DNA of 39,971 nt from Leptolyngbya sp. 'hensonii' (GCF_001939115.1 NZ_MQTZ01000029.1:41559-81529), one strand, 5' to 3'; positions 23,549 to 34,500 are shown, counted from the stretch's first letter. Translations and numbers: made by a program. The notes: a model not told the origin generated them from the letters alone.

Positions 23549-23834
23549 AACGCCACATCTGGCTTACCTTCCATACTAATACCAATTCAAAAATTAACGG
23601 CTGTCGGGCAGTTGGATTCAAAATTGTCTCCCCCAGAGCAGTCAGGCAGATCTAATCCTCTTCCTACGAATCCACTCCTCCTGGAGGCAGGGGATTTTAA
23701 GGAATGAGAATTAAATAACACCGATAAACTCCTGATTGCCCTCACCCCCCTGCCCCCTCTCCCAGCGGGAGAGGGGGAGGGGTTGGGGGTTGGGGGTGAG
23801 GGCTGAAAATTTCGGAGTTATTAAATCCACGATC
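23549..23834. other. Intergenic region holding MITE copy B
   Basis: Upstream region of the Uma2 gene (minus strand) plus the palindromic element at 23709-23827. Nothing else is recognised. Confidence 0.5.
23709..23827. repeat. MITE-like palindromic element, copy B
   Basis: Terminal inverted repeats AATTAAATAACACCGA (23709-23724) and TCGGAGTTATTAAATC (23812-23827) match at 13 of 16 positions. The central hairpin is CCCCCTCTCCC (23753-23763), loop AGC, GGGAGAGGGGG (23767-23777), with outer GCCCTCACC arms. The inside is nearly identical, inverted, to copy A at 5.7 kb. The similarity continues through CCACGATCC to the stop codon of the cyclase gene (23835-23837), so it may serve as that gene's terminator. 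Confidence 0.8.
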
Positions 23835-25274
23835 CTAAGGAGTTTTACCAGTGAGCCAATAGGTGTTCACCAGCCCTTTTCCTTTGATCGAGATCGAACC
23901 TCTGGACGCAAACTGATACTGGGCTTTTAAGCGCTCATAGGTGGCTGCAGTTACCTGAATCTTACCGGGTTGCCCCTGGGATTCCATGCGGCTGGCCAGG
24001 TTCACCGTATCGCCCCAGAGGTCATAACTGAACTTCTTGGTGCCGATCACCCCGGCCACCACGGGACCACTGTTGATGCCCACCCGGATCGCAAAGGGTT
24101 GCCCATGGCTGGCACTGAACTGGGCAATCTTGTGTTGCATGGCCAGGGCCATATCTGCGATCGCCTCTGCATGGTCCCGGCGGGAATCGGGCAGTCCCCC
24201 CACCACCATGTATGCATCCCCAATGGTTTTGATCTTCTCCAGGCCGTACTGTTCCGTGAGGTCATCAAACACAGAAAAGATCTGGTTCAACAATCCGACC
24301 AGCTTTTTGGGAGAAATGTTGCTGGCCAGCTCCGTGAACCCGACCAGATCGGCAAAGAGGACGGTGACATCTTCAAAACCATCGGCAATGAAGGCTTCTC
24401 CATTGTGTTTGGTCGTGGCTCCAATTTGATATTGCTTCAATCTTTCCGCGATCGAGCGGGGCAAAATATTCAGCAACAGTTGCTCTGATTTTTCCTTTTC
24501 AAATTGCAGGGCATTTTCAGCCCGTTTGCGATCGCTGATATCCGTCTGTACCCCAACAAAATGGGTCAGTTTCCCGCTATTGTCATAAATGGGCGAAATA
24601 TGGAGTTCATTCCAGAACAGGGTACCGTCTTTGCGATAGTTGCGTAAAACAACGGTGCAATCTTCTCCACCTTTGATGGCAAAACGCAGTCGGTCGATTT
24701 CAGGCTGCTCCCGGTCTTGGCCCTGCAGAAACCGACAGTTGGTGCCCAGCACCTCTGAGATGGCATAGCCCGTCATGCGCTCAAACGCTGGATTGACATA
24801 GATCAGGGGCATATCGGGGAGTCGGGCATCCGCGATCACAATCCCGGCGTTACTGGCGGCAATGGCCTGATCCCGTAACTTGAGGGCCTCTTCAATCCCG
24901 GCCCGATAGGCTTGGCTGCCACTCCAGCTTTTTTCGCTGACATCCTGGGCGATGCCATAGCTGAGGCCATTCTGGTAAGGGGACAACCGCCAGGATAACC
25001 AGCGGTAGCTCCCATCTTTGCAGCGATACCGATTTTTATATTGCACCATCGACTGTAGGGACGGTTCTGCCTGACAGAGGACCTCCATCTCATCGGTTTC
25101 TGCCCGATCATTGGTGTGGACGAACTCCATCCAGGGGGTCGATCTCAACTCCTCCACAGACCAGCCCAAGACCCTCACCCAGGACTGATTTAAGTCCTGG
25201 AAGTAACCGTCCTGATTGCGGATACAGAGCAAATCAGGGGAAAGGTCAAAGAATGTCTTGAGCGGGGCTTCCAC
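23835..25274 (-). CDS. PAS-LOV class III adenylate cyclase (probably blue-light activated)
   Basis: 479 residues. PAS 1 spans about 5-115. A second PAS domain, about 135-250, has the LOV core GTNCRFLQG with the photo-adduct cysteine at C180, the flavin-contacting NYRKDGTLFWNELHISP segment, and a glutamine at 243 in FVGVQTDIS. A short coiled coil leads to a class III cyclase domain (about 295-475). Metal aspartates are D309 (FADLVGFT) and D353 (KTIGDAYM). Transition-state residues are N425 and R429 (TVNLASRM). The base-selecting residues are K349 and D418 (YDLWGD), the ATP pair, not the Glu/Cys of guanylate cyclases. So it should make cAMP in response to blue light; LOV-cyclases are known in cyanobacteria (Microcoleus mPAC). 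It is divergent from the UbiB-like gene, 149 bp apart. Confidence 0.9.
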   Translation of the reverse strand: MEAPLKTFFDLSPDLLCIRNQDGYFQDLNQSWVRVLGWSVEELRSTPWMEFVHTNDRAETDEMEVLCQAEPSLQSMVQYKNRYRCKDGSYRWLSWRLSPYQNGLSYGIAQDVSEKSWSGSQAYRAGIEEALKLRDQAIAASNAGIVIADARLPDMPLIYVNPAFERMTGYAISEVLGTNCRFLQGQDREQPEIDRLRFAIKGGEDCTVVLRNYRKDGTLFWNELHISPIYDNSGKLTHFVGVQTDISDRKRAENALQFEKEKSEQLLLNILPRSIAERLKQYQIGATTKHNGEAFIADGFEDVTVLFADLVGFTELASNISPKKLVGLLNQIFSVFDDLTEQYGLEKIKTIGDAYMVVGGLPDSRRDHAEAIADMALAMQHKIAQFSASHGQPFAIRVGINSGPVVAGVIGTKKFSYDLWGDTVNLASRMESQGQPGKIQVTAATYERLKAQYQFASRGSISIKGKGLVNTYWLTGKTP

Positions 25275-25423
25275 AGGGATGATGCTTCCTTACAACTGGC
25301 CTACAATCAGTCGTTGATTACTCATTCTCTGCGAGAAAGGGCTCTCAGGAAATCTTCTGGCCCATCCGGCTACCCTGGCAATACGTTAGGCTGTCCCTAT
25401 GCGTCTCAGCCTTTGCAGCATCC

Positions 25424-27091
25424 ATGAACTCCAATGTTATCCTCTCGGCGATCTTCCAAACCAACTCCCGACGGCGAGATATTCTCGAAATCCTCTTCCG
25501 CAATGGTTGGGACTACATGCGGCGGTTGCTCACCGGCAGAAAGGTGAATGAGCCAGAACTGCCTCCTCCGACCATCCTGCGGAATGTGCTGGTGGAATTG
25601 GGGCCGGTGTATGTCAAGCTGGGCCAGTTGTTGAGTACCCGCCCTGATCTGTTGCCCTCCTCCTATATCGAAGCCCTCACCAGTCTGCAGGCTGAGGTGC
25701 CGCCGGTGCCCTGGCCAGAGGTGGAAGGGGTAATCCGGCAGCAGTTGCAGCGGCCTCTGGAGGAAGTCTTTGCTAGTATTGAGCCAGAGCCAGTGGCTGC
25801 CGGGTCGATCGCCCAGACCCATCGGGCCATCTTGCGGGACGATTGTCCTGTGGCGGTCAAAGTGCAGCGTCCCGGCCTGGAGGAACTGGTTCGGCAGGAT
25901 ATCCTGCTCCTCCAGGGATTGGCGGTGCTGGTCTCCCAGACAGAATTTGGCCAGTCCTACAATGTCATTGCCCTGGCGGAAGAGTTTGCTGTCGCCCTGC
26001 GAGCCGAACTGGACTTTACCCAGGAAGCCACGTTCACGACTCAACTGAAGCAAAATCTGGCCACCAGTCGTCTTTTTGAGCCGGAGCAAATTCTGGTACC
26101 AGAGATTTACTGGGATCTGACCAGCGATCGGCTGCTGGTGATGGAATGGCTGGAGGGAGGGCCGCTACTGCAGGCAACGTTTAATAATCCGCTCTATGCC
26201 GGTAATAGCGACACTGAGCGCCGAGCGATCGCCACCCTGTTGCTGCGGGCTTTCTTTCAGCAAATCTGCATCGATGGCTTTTTCCACGCGGACCCCCATC
26301 CCGGCAACCTGTTTTACCTGGCGGATCATCGGCTGGCCCTGCTGGATTGCGGCATGGTGGGCCGCCTCGACCCCCGTACCCGCGAGTTGCTGGTGGAGTT
26401 GCTGCTAGCGATCGCCAGTCTAGACCCCCAGCGTTGCAGTCGTCTGGCCCTGCAACTGGCTCCAACTCCCCGTTCCGTCAACCTAGCTCAGCTCCAGGCT
26501 GATTTTGAGCGACTCCTGCGCCAGTACTACAGCCTCACCCTGTCGGAGATCAACTTCAGCCATCTGTTCTACGAAGTTTTGCAGGCGTCTCGCAAGAACA
26601 AAATCCAGATTCCCGGCAACCTGGGACTCTGTGCCAAGGCAATCGCAAACCTGGAGGGGGTGGGCCGTCAGCTCGACCCCCAATTCAATTTCATTGAAGA
26701 GATCCGGCCTTTGATGACGGATATTTTTCGGCGTCAGTTGCTGGGGGAAGCGCCCTTACCTACCATGTTGCGATCGTTGTTAGATCTGAAAAACCTCTCG
26801 CTGCAGGCTCCCCAGCAGGTGGAACAGCTCCTCGATCGGGTTACCTCCGAAACCTTACAATGGAACCTGACATTGCGGGAACTGGACTCCCTCCGTCGCA
26901 GCCTAGACGATTCCGCCAATCGCCTTTCCTTCAGCATTGTGGTCGGTTCCCTCATCATCGGGGCTGCCACCGTATTTTCCAATAGCCAGAGCAGTCAGCT
27001 CTTCTGGGTCAGTAGTGGCCTTTTTGTTGCGGCCAGCTTGATTGGCCTCTGGTTAATGGTGAGCATTCTGCGATCGGGTCGCTTGCGTTAA
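25424..27091 (+). CDS. ABC1/UbiB-family atypical kinase
   Basis: 555 residues. Family motifs in order: [14 protein letters not shown] (65-78, the KxGQ extension), AAGS in the A-rich nucleotide loop (125-128), VAVKVQRPG with the beta-3 lysine K146, an ExD-type segment [18 protein letters not shown] as the catalytic loop, and [10 protein letters not shown] in place of DFG. Two hydrophobic helices at the C terminus (about 508-550) anchor it in a membrane. ABC1/UbiB proteins act as ATPases or kinases supporting isoprenoid-quinone or lipid metabolism; cyanobacteria have several paralogues and the one here cannot be assigned. The start at 25424 (ATGAACTCC) is the first in-frame ATG; no strong ribosome-binding site. 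Confidence 0.93.
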   Translation: MNSNVILSAIFQTNSRRRDILEILFRNGWDYMRRLLTGRKVNEPELPPPTILRNVLVELGPVYVKLGQLLSTRPDLLPSSYIEALTSLQAEVPPVPWPEVEGVIRQQLQRPLEEVFASIEPEPVAAGSIAQTHRAILRDDCPVAVKVQRPGLEELVRQDILLLQGLAVLVSQTEFGQSYNVIALAEEFAVALRAELDFTQEATFTTQLKQNLATSRLFEPEQILVPEIYWDLTSDRLLVMEWLEGGPLLQATFNNPLYAGNSDTERRAIATLLLRAFFQQICIDGFFHADPHPGNLFYLADHRLALLDCGMVGRLDPRTRELLVELLLAIASLDPQRCSRLALQLAPTPRSVNLAQLQADFERLLRQYYSLTLSEINFSHLFYEVLQASRKNKIQIPGNLGLCAKAIANLEGVGRQLDPQFNFIEEIRPLMTDIFRRQLLGEAPLPTMLRSLLDLKNLSLQAPQQVEQLLDRVTSETLQWNLTLRELDSLRRSLDDSANRLSFSIVVGSLIIGAATVFSNSQSSQLFWVSSGLFVAASLIGLWLMVSILRSGRLR

Positions 27092-27445
27092 TGCCTTGCT
27101 CTGAGATTGTGTACTGTTAAGTTCCAATAGTTTTTGGAATGCCAATAGGTTTTTGAAATGGTTTTTGGGTTGAACTGTCTCATCATGAGACAGCTTTCAG
27201 GAGCTTTTGGATGGCAGACTAGTGAAACTGCTGATATGTATAGGTTAGAGATATTTATAGGCATCAAAAACAAACTCAAGTTCTGTAAAACCTATGGAGG
27301 ATTTCCATTTTACGGGCATCAGAGTACTGAGTCGCCAGCGCTTGGCAAAACAAGGTTTATTCTCGTTTTGTCCGTTGGGGGTACGGGTGAGCTAAGCGGC
27401 ATCCCGTCAAGAGATAACCGGATAAGCGGTGTCGTAAGGTTGGGC
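27092..27445. other. Intergenic/degenerate region between UbiB-like gene and IS630 fragment
   Basis: It holds a near-perfect 18-bp-period duplication at about 27124-27160 (CCAATAG...TTTTTG units), a palindrome at 27175-27193, and no supportable gene. It may include decayed insertion-sequence DNA linked to the IS630 fragment, but no DDE-domain coding remains are readable. Confidence 0.45.
27175..27198 (+). terminator. Possible terminator after the UbiB-like gene
   Basis: CTGTCTCAT and ATGAGACAG flank a single C (27175-27193), followed by CTTTC. The stem is good but the U-run is poor, so this is a weak call. It begins 84 bp after the stop. Confidence 0.35.
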
Positions 27446-27715
27446 TTACAACCAGAGAATCTGTTCCATCTGAGCGCTAAAGCGCTCATAGCGGTCGCGC
27501 CACGTCCGCACCGTCGCCTCGGAAACACTTAAGGTCGTCGCCACGGCACCGATCGATTTGCCCCGGTGAAGTTCCAAAAGCCCGGTCGCCCGCTTAAATT
27601 GCCTGGCTCCCAGTTGGCCTTTACGCAACAGATTTTCTAGATATTCACGGTCGGTTGGACGCAGTTCAACCTGACACTTCTTTATGTCTACTCGGGTCAC
27701 AATAGGACTGAGCAC
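27446..27715 (-). pseudogene. IS630-type transposase, N-terminal fragment
   Basis: 89 residues resembling the helix-turn-helix N terminus of IS630-family transposases: VELRPTDREYLENLLRKG, a helical ARQFKRATGLLEL segment, then GAVATTLSVSEATVRTWRDRY. After RDRYE the expected DDE nuclease part is missing and the frame ends within 12 codons, just past a palindrome (GAGCGCTAAAGCGCTC). It is therefore a truncated insertion-sequence gene or a relic. A stand-alone HTH protein is possible but less likely. Confidence 0.65.
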
Positions 27716-27763
27716 AGCCTACTACTAGCTCACTTGAGTCCAAAAACTTAATTTACAGAGTAC

Positions 27764-28078
27764 TTACTCATCATTATCGAGTTGGGCCACCACGATCGCA
27801 GAGAAGGCAAAGGCAGAAACCAGGGGCATGGGAGACTGAAATACCCAAGTCAGAATCAGGGATGTCAGGGAGATGGCGATAGCAGCGGCACTCCAGCTCT
27901 TCTCAGTCAGACTCAAACCGTTGCGAGCCTTAATCCTTTCCAGAGCCTCCGAAGGGATGGGCAGGGGCATCACAGCCCCTGGTGGAAAGGCCCAGTACAT
28001 TCGCCGTTCCAGGAACAGGTCTGTCCAACCATTTTCCTGACACCATTGTTCGATCCAACGATAAGAGTACCGACTCAT
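27764..28078 (-). CDS. Conserved-looking small membrane protein, function unknown
   Basis: 104 residues from the ATG at 28076-28078; a longer frame to 28129 adds 17 residues that look random. The N-terminal half is soluble and aromatic-rich (WIEQWCQENGWTDLFLERR, then YWAFPPGAVMPLPIP). The C-terminal half has one long hydrophobic segment, or two short ones (about 60-98). It gives the impression of a small cyanobacterial conserved protein, but I cannot name a family. A weak AAGG precedes the start. Its reading frame and composition are protein-like, unlike the neighbouring shadows. Confidence 0.65.
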   Translation of the reverse strand: MSRYSYRWIEQWCQENGWTDLFLERRMYWAFPPGAVMPLPIPSEALERIKARNGLSLTEKSWSAAAIAISLTSLILTWVFQSPMPLVSAFAFSAIVVAQLDNDE

Positions 28079-28313
28079 TGCCTTTTTGAATAATAATAAT
28101 TGGTGATAAATGGTGCTTTCCAATAGCACTACCTTTTATGAGGCTAGCAAGACCTCTGGAAAAATCAATCATCAAGACATCAAATTTTACTTCAAGCAGG
28201 AGAAGCCCACGCTCTGGCGAAGCTGTTTTAGAGGGTTTTCGGAAAGTTAAGACTCAATTTCTTGACAATTATTGATGAAGTTTTGAAAATTATTTCACTG
28301 CCATAACTTACAG

Positions 28314-28808
28314 ATGTTTCCTCTCCCGTTCCTATTAATTGGGCTTAGTTTCTTGCTTGTGGGAACCACTTTTGTAGCGTATGCCGTTCCCCAATCGAAG
28401 GTGTTAACCTGCGATCGCAGGACCCTGAATCTAGTCTACTGCCAACAGGAAGACAAGGTTCTGGGTTTGACGCTAAAGCAAACGAAACTTCAGCCCCTGG
28501 ATCGGGCAGAAGCAAAGGTAATTGGAACAGATGAGGATGGGCGGCCTTTTTATCAAGTTATTCTTCGCAGTCAGGCGATGAAAGTCCCTTTCGCTATCGA
28601 TCCAACACCGGATCAGCAAGCCGCTCAAACTGTGGCCAATCAAATTAATCAATTCATTCAAACGGCTTCCAGGCCGAGGCTCACGATCGGGAACCAGAGA
28701 ACAGAGATGATGCACCTTCTGGCTGGGATTGGGGCGATCGGGCTGGGCGGTTTCATGGTGTACGGAGCCTGTAAACCAGGGCGATATCATCGCAAACAAA
28801 CCATGTAG
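28314..28808 (+). CDS. Membrane protein of unknown function
   Basis: 164 residues with an N-terminal transmembrane helix (about 4-24, LPFLLIGLSFLLVGTTFVAY), a central 110-residue domain containing two cysteines (C33, C43) near the membrane, and a second helix near the C terminus (about 133-151, HLLAGIGAIGLGGFMVYGA). No family recognised. No clear Shine-Dalgarno sequence; a TTGACA at 28262-28267 upstream could be a -35 box but no convincing -10 is spaced with it. It lies 107 bp before exbD on the same strand. Confidence 0.65.
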   Translation: MFPLPFLLIGLSFLLVGTTFVAYAVPQSKVLTCDRRTLNLVYCQQEDKVLGLTLKQTKLQPLDRAEAKVIGTDEDGRPFYQVILRSQAMKVPFAIDPTPDQQAAQTVANQINQFIQTASRPRLTIGNQRTEMMHLLAGIGAIGLGGFMVYGACKPGRYHRKQTM

Positions 28809-28915
28809 CCATTGACTGGGTGAGCTTGATGACCCGGTCATACCCTCCACCATCGGCATTCGTCCGACATGATGCTAAGGTTGTTAAGAGATTTTGCCCA
28901 TGATTGCTCCGACCT

Positions 28916-29542
28916 ATGAAGATCAACCTGGATACCCCCGGCGAAGAAGTACAGATTCAAATTGTGCCGCTGATTGATGTCATCTTCTGCATCCTGACCT
29001 TCTTTATCCTGGCTTCCCTGCAGTTAACCCGCGAACAGGCTGCAATTCGGGTCAATGTGCCCACAGCCGGGACTGGCGATCGGCAGGAACTGGATCGGCG
29101 ACTGGTGACGATCGATCCTGCAGGCCAAATTTACCTGGATGGCAGTCCCCTCAATCAAGAGCAATTAAAACAGCAATTGGTGGGGTATTACCAGCTCAAT
29201 CCCAATGGCATGGTCGTCGTTAATGCCGATAAAGACGTGCGCTATGATAGCGTGCTGCAGATCTTTGACCTGATTCGGGCCATTGGGGGTGGCGATCGGG
29301 TGGCTCTGGGTGTAGTTCCCGGTGCTCCCAATCAGACGGTCCCAATTAGTCCCAGTGTTGTGCCTAATCCCTATGGCACCCCTACCAGCCCCTACAATCC
29401 CTACACTCCGCCAGCAACCAGTAGCCCACTGGTGCCCCTGCCGGGCAGCTCCCCCACCCCGGGGAGTCTGTTTAACCCCTCTCCCACTGCTGCGCCAATT
29501 CCGGGCGGCGCAACAGTGCCCAGCCCCCGATCGGCATTCTGA
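28916..29542 (+). CDS. exbD: ExbD/TolR-type biopolymer transport protein
   Basis: 208 residues from the ATG at 28916; a TTG four codons upstream is the alternative. There is a short cytoplasmic N terminus (MKINLDTPGEEVQIQIV), one transmembrane helix with the family's essential aspartate (D21 in VPLIDVIFCILTFFI), then the periplasmic domain (about 45-135) with VVVNADKDVRYDSVLQIFDLIR. After it comes a 70-residue low-complexity tail rich in Pro, Ser, Thr, Tyr and Asn (NPYGTPTSPYNPYTPP and similar). ExbD works with ExbB and TonB to energise outer-membrane transport, but no exbB neighbour is present. The gene ends one base before the convergent lysC stop. Confidence 0.88.
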   Translation: MKINLDTPGEEVQIQIVPLIDVIFCILTFFILASLQLTREQAAIRVNVPTAGTGDRQELDRRLVTIDPAGQIYLDGSPLNQEQLKQQLVGYYQLNPNGMVVVNADKDVRYDSVLQIFDLIRAIGGGDRVALGVVPGAPNQTVPISPSVVPNPYGTPTSPYNPYTPPATSSPLVPLPGSSPTPGSLFNPSPTAAPIPGGATVPSPRSAF

Positions 29543-29543
29543 T

Positions 29544-31385
29544 TCAAGCAGGAACCTGAATTCTCTCCTGACCCGCGAGATTAAATGCGGCATGGATCGT
29601 CCGCAGAGCCGTAACCCCCTCATCCTGGCTGACCACACAACTAATTTTGATTTCTGAGGTGGCAATCATCTGAATGTTGATCTGCTGTAGGGACAGCGCT
29701 TCAAACATGCGGGCTGCTATCCCCGGATTCTCAATCATCCCCATGCCAACGATGCTGACCTTGGCAATCTCTGGATCAACCTCAACCTGCCCATAACCCA
29801 GCTCTGGAGCGGCTTTTTCCAGGGCCTTGCGGGCTGCATCTGCATCCGCCTGAGCCACGGTAAATGCAATATCCCGAGTCGTTGCCCCCTGGATGACCCG
29901 ACAACGTTGCGACTGAATAATCATATCCACACTGATGTTTTCGCGGGCTAGCAATTGGAAGATCCGGGCTGCCATGCCGGGACGATCGGGAATCTCCCGA
30001 ATAGCTAGCTTCGCCTGGTTGAGATCGAGGGCAACGCCACGCACGGGAGGCAGGGGAGCGGACGGGGGAGAACCGGTAGCTTGATCTCCAGGGTCCATCG
30101 TTCCCGGTTCATTGCGGGGGGAACTCGTGACTTCAAAGGTCTCGCAGAGGGTTGCGATCGCCCGATCGTAGTCGGTAGCTGCCACCACACAACTGACTTT
30201 GACCTCAGAGGTGGAAATCATCTGGATGTTGATGCCAGCAGCGGCTAAGGTGGTGAACATTTGAGCGGCCACCCCAGGTCGGCCAATCATTCCAGCTCCG
30301 GCGATCGTCACCTTGGCAATCTCCCGATCTACCAGGGTTTCTGCTGGATTGAGATTGCTTTCCAGACCAGCACTCAAGGCAGGCAGAATGGCTGCAGCCA
30401 CCGCCTCAGCTTGGTTCAGGGTATTTTTTGTCACCGTAAAGGCAATGTCGTTTGTATTGCCTTCATGGATAGATTGGATAATCAAATCCACATCCAGTTG
30501 TTGCTGGGCCAGTTCACCGAAGAGGCGAGCGGCCACACCTGGACGATCGGGCACTCGCAATAGGGCCACCTTGGCCTGGTCTGTATCGAATTCCACCGCA
30601 TCAACTGGGCGGGCAATCTCCAGACCTTCCAGCGGGCGCGGTTGCGGGGTGGAAGAAAGGACGCGGGTGCCCGGATCGTCAGCCCAACTGGAGCGCACCA
30701 CCAGTGTAATGCCATAGTTGCGGGCAATTTCTACCGCCCGTGGATGCAACACCTTAGCTCCCAGGCTGGCCAGTTCAAGCATTTCATCGGAGGTGATCTC
30801 GCTCATGAGCTGGGCATCTTCCACAATCCGGGGATCGGCGGTCAGAATCCCCGGTACATCTGTATAGATCTCACAAAGATCGGCTTGAAGCGCAGCAGCC
30901 AGAGCAACCGCAGAGGTATCGGATCCTCCCCGTCCCAGGGTAGTGATTTCCAGATCGTCGGTACTGGCAATGCCCTGAAAGCCAGCCACGACGACCACCT
31001 GACCAGCATTTAAATGGCGCTGGATCCGATCGGGATCAATCTTGAGGATGCGAGCCCGGGTATGTTCGGTTTCGGTGACAATTCCCACCTGGGCTCCTGT
31101 CAGGGAGATGGCAGGCTGGCCCAGTTCCTGCAACGCCATGCTGAGCAGGGCGATCGAGACCTGCTCTCCCGTTGAGAGCAACATATCCATCTCTCGCCGG
31201 TTGGGATTTGTGGAAATGGCATTTGCCAGCTTGACCAACCCATCCGTCGTTTTACCCATAGCGGAGACCACCACAACCAGATCATTGCCCGCCTTGACGG
31301 TCTGCAGAACTCTTGCAGCTACCGCTTGAATGCGCTCCACCGATCCGACAGATGTGCCCCCATATTTCTGGACAATCAGTGCCAT
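29544..31385 (-). CDS. lysC: Aspartate kinase with four ACT domains
   Basis: 613 residues; phosphorylates aspartate, the first step to lysine, threonine and methionine. The kinase domain (1 to about 240) starts with [12 protein letters not shown], then [29 protein letters not shown] and [15 protein letters not shown]. Four ACT domains follow in two tandem pairs. The first of each pair contains a [12 protein letters not shown] or [12 protein letters not shown] motif; the second contains [12 protein letters not shown] or [12 protein letters not shown] and ends in EVKVSCVV or EIKISCVV. The four-ACT form is characteristic of cyanobacteria and is feedback-controlled by lysine and threonine in known examples. 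A proline-rich linker separates the two pairs. It is divergent from the GAF/PAS kinase gene. Confidence 0.96.
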   Translation of the reverse strand: MALIVQKYGGTSVGSVERIQAVAARVLQTVKAGNDLVVVVSAMGKTTDGLVKLANAISTNPNRREMDMLLSTGEQVSIALLSMALQELGQPAISLTGAQVGIVTETEHTRARILKIDPDRIQRHLNAGQVVVVAGFQGIASTDDLEITTLGRGGSDTSAVALAAALQADLCEIYTDVPGILTADPRIVEDAQLMSEITSDEMLELASLGAKVLHPRAVEIARNYGITLVVRSSWADDPGTRVLSSTPQPRPLEGLEIARPVDAVEFDTDQAKVALLRVPDRPGVAARLFGELAQQQLDVDLIIQSIHEGNTNDIAFTVTKNTLNQAEAVAAAILPALSAGLESNLNPAETLVDREIAKVTIAGAGMIGRPGVAAQMFTTLAAAGINIQMISTSEVKVSCVVAATDYDRAIATLCETFEVTSSPRNEPGTMDPGDQATGSPPSAPLPPVRGVALDLNQAKLAIREIPDRPGMAARIFQLLARENISVDMIIQSQRCRVIQGATTRDIAFTVAQADADAARKALEKAAPELGYGQVEVDPEIAKVSIVGMGMIENPGIAARMFEALSLQQINIQMIATSEIKISCVVSQDEGVTALRTIHAAFNLAGQERIQVPA

Positions 31386-31534
31386 ATCCCTACAATTGCT
31401 TCCAGTATTGAATATTCCAAGACCCTCATTTTATAACTCCTGTCCTCCTGTGTAAGCAATCATGACGAAACAGAGGCCTGCGATATCCTATGATGTCCTC
31501 TGGGCACCTTAAGGCTAAATGCTTATAGGAAGCT

Positions 31535-34500
31535 ATGCTGTCCAGCAGTGAAGCAGTGAAACTTGTTGACCCTCAGCTGATCAGATCTGATGACACAGTC
31601 TTTCAAGCTGCTCTTGATGACATAAGCCAGCTGGCGGCTTCTCTTTGCCAAACTCCCATCGCCGTGATTCATCTGCAAGAGGAGGGGCATCAACCCGTTA
31701 CAGCCAGTTTTGGTCCCATCCCCTTCTATGCCAGTTGTGTCATTCCTTTCTGGGACTTTAGCCTGGCTGCACCAGATGTGTTGGTGATTGACGATATCTG
31801 CCAAGATGGACGGTTTGTAGCCGACACCCTGGTTGCTGGGGATGCAATCGTTCGTTTTTGCGCGGCCATTCCCCTGTGCAATGCTGCTGGCCTCACCATA
31901 GGGGTCTTGTCTGTGTTAGATCATATCCCGCGTCAGCTCACGGCAGACCAGCAACGATCGCTGCAAGCTCTGAGTCGTCAGGTTATGGCACAGTTAGAAT
32001 TAAGCCACAGTCGGCGGATGTTGCCCCCAAACCCAGACCAGAATCGGCCAACAGAAAGCGCTCTCCCACTGGAGCAGGACTTTGCGGCGACCCTGCTGAG
32101 GACCTCTGAGCCCCTGTCCCGTAGCTTTGTGGCCACTGTCCTGGAAAGCCCGAATGCACTGGTGGCTGTGCTGTCTCCAGAAGGTCGGATTCTCTATCTG
32201 AATCAACTCTGTCAGACTACGATTAACTGTTCCATTGAGGCTGTTAGAAATCGATACTTTTGGGAGGTTCTGATTGCTCCGGAACATCAAGAACTGGCCC
32301 AGAACAGAATTGCCCACCTGAAAGCTGGGAGGGGTGGTACTGAGTATGAGAGCTATTGCCTCAACCGTAGTGGCTTGCCCCGACAAATTACCTGGTTTCA
32401 TGCCCTATTACCCCATACAGGTGAGCCGATCGACTATATTCTCTGTAACGGTTTCGACATTACAGACCGCCGCCGGGCAGAACTGGCCGTACAGGAAAGT
32501 GAACGCCAGTATCGGTCCATTGTCGATAGCATTCAAGAGGTCATTTTCCAGATTGGTCATACTGGAACCTGGACCCTGCTCAACCATGCCTGGACCCGGA
32601 TTACTGGCTTTACTCTGGGAGAAAGTATTGGCACCGAATTTCTGGATTACCTCCATCCAGAAGACCAGGAACAACAGGCTACCCTTTTCCAGTCCCTGAT
32701 CCAAAAACAGCAGGAATTTTATCGGCAGGAGATTCGTTGTCGGACAAAGACGGGAGATTGGCGGTGGTTACAGATCCACGCCTATAGCCTATCTGATGCC
32801 CAGGGAGGCATTGTCAGTATTTCTGGCACGCTCAATGATATTACCGATCTCAAGCGGGCAGAAACGCTGATTGCTAAACCAGGTCGCCTGTCTACTCTGG
32901 TTGCAGAGATTGGCAACATCCTGGTGCAGGGCAACAACCTCTCAGAACTCTTAGAAAACTGTTCCATCACCATGGTTCAGTATCTGCAGGCTGCTTCCAT
33001 TCGGATTTGGACCCTGGATCAGGATTCTGGTCTCCTGGAATTGCAAGCCACTGCCGGACAACATTTTCAGACCGAAGATTTTCCGAATCGGATTCCAGTT
33101 GGGATTTCCCTCCTTGGCTTCATTGCCCAAACCAGGCAACCCTACTTCAGTCGTAATGTTGCTCAGGAAGTCTGCCTGGTTTCCCGCTCCTGGCTAGAGC
33201 AAGAGAACATTGTCAGTTTTCTCGGCTATCCTCTCATAGTCGAGAATCATCTGGTTGGGATGATGGTGATCTTCAGTTATCACGAACTGGACCAGACCAC
33301 TCAAGACTTTTTGAGCTGGATTGGCAGCAGTCTGGCGATCGCGATCGATCGGTCCTGGGCCAGACAGGCCCTGCTCAGTCGGCGTGAATCCCTACTCCTG
33401 CGGCTGGGGAACCAGATTCGCAAATCTCTGGATCTGGATACCATCTTGCAAACAATAGTCTCCGAGATTCGCAACCTGCTGCATGTCGATCGGTGTTATT
33501 TTCTCTGGTGCTGGCCCCAGGCCGAGGGCTTGATGATGGCGGTGACCCATGAGGCTCCTAATTCTGAACTGCCCAGTCTGCTGGGTGAGTTGCCCACAGC
33601 CCAGGCAATGTCTCTTTCTGAAAAAATTCTGAACCTGGAAGTGCTGTGGATTGACCGCATCGATCACGAATCGGCCCTCGACCCAGTTCTGACTCAGCAC
33701 TTCCAGAGTTTAGGCATTGTGTCCCAGTTGCTAATCCCACTGGAGACCCGTTCCGGTCAGTTTGGGGCTCTGATTTGCAGCCATTGTCTTCCCAGAACCT
33801 GGCATCATAGCGAAGTTGATCTGCTGCGGGCCGTCACCGATCAACTGGCGATCGCTATGGATCAGGCTGAACTGTACGCTCAGACAAGGGCTGCTGCCCT
33901 GGCTGCCCAGACTCAAGCTCAACAACTGAGTGAAACCCTGCACAAGCTACAGGAAACCCAATCTCAACTGGTGCAACACGAGAAAATGTCTAGCCTGGGG
34001 CAGATGGTAGCCGGGGTGGCCCATGAGATCAACAACCCGGTTAATTTCATTGGCGGTAATATTGTCTACGCCCGTGACTATATCCAGGAATTGCTGGGTC
34101 TCCTGGAACTCTACCAGCAGCACTATCCCGACCCCCATCCTGACATCCAGGAGCAAACTAGAGAAATAGATTTGAATTTCCTGGTGGAAGATCTGCTTAA
34201 GGTGTTGTCTTCTATGCAAATTGGGGCCGATCGGATCCGTCAGATTGTCCTGTCTCTCCGCAATTTCTCTCGGTTGGATGAGGCGGAGATGAAACCTGTC
34301 GATATCCATGATGGATTGGACAGTACGCTGCTGATTCTGCAAAATCGCCTGAAATCTCGTGAGGACCGTCCTGGGATTGAAGTGCTCAAAGATTATGGGA
34401 ACCTGCCCCTGGTGGAATGCTATGCAGGTCAGTTAAACCAGGTGTTCATGAATATTCTGGCAAATGCGATCGACGCCCTGGAAGAGTCACTGGTCAGTAG

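Noticed and set aside
27380-27465. A second attC-like site (GCTAAGCGG ... GTTGGGC on the plus strand)
   Set aside because: The two AAGCGG boxes are in the same orientation instead of inverted, and no RYYYAAC box lies at the left end, so it cannot fold like an attC site.
33720-33890. Bilin-binding (phytochrome or cyanobacteriochrome) GAF domain in the multi-sensor kinase
   Set aside because: GAF 3 resembles phytochrome GAF domains at its end, but no chromophore cysteine motif is clear, so a light-sensing role is not supported.
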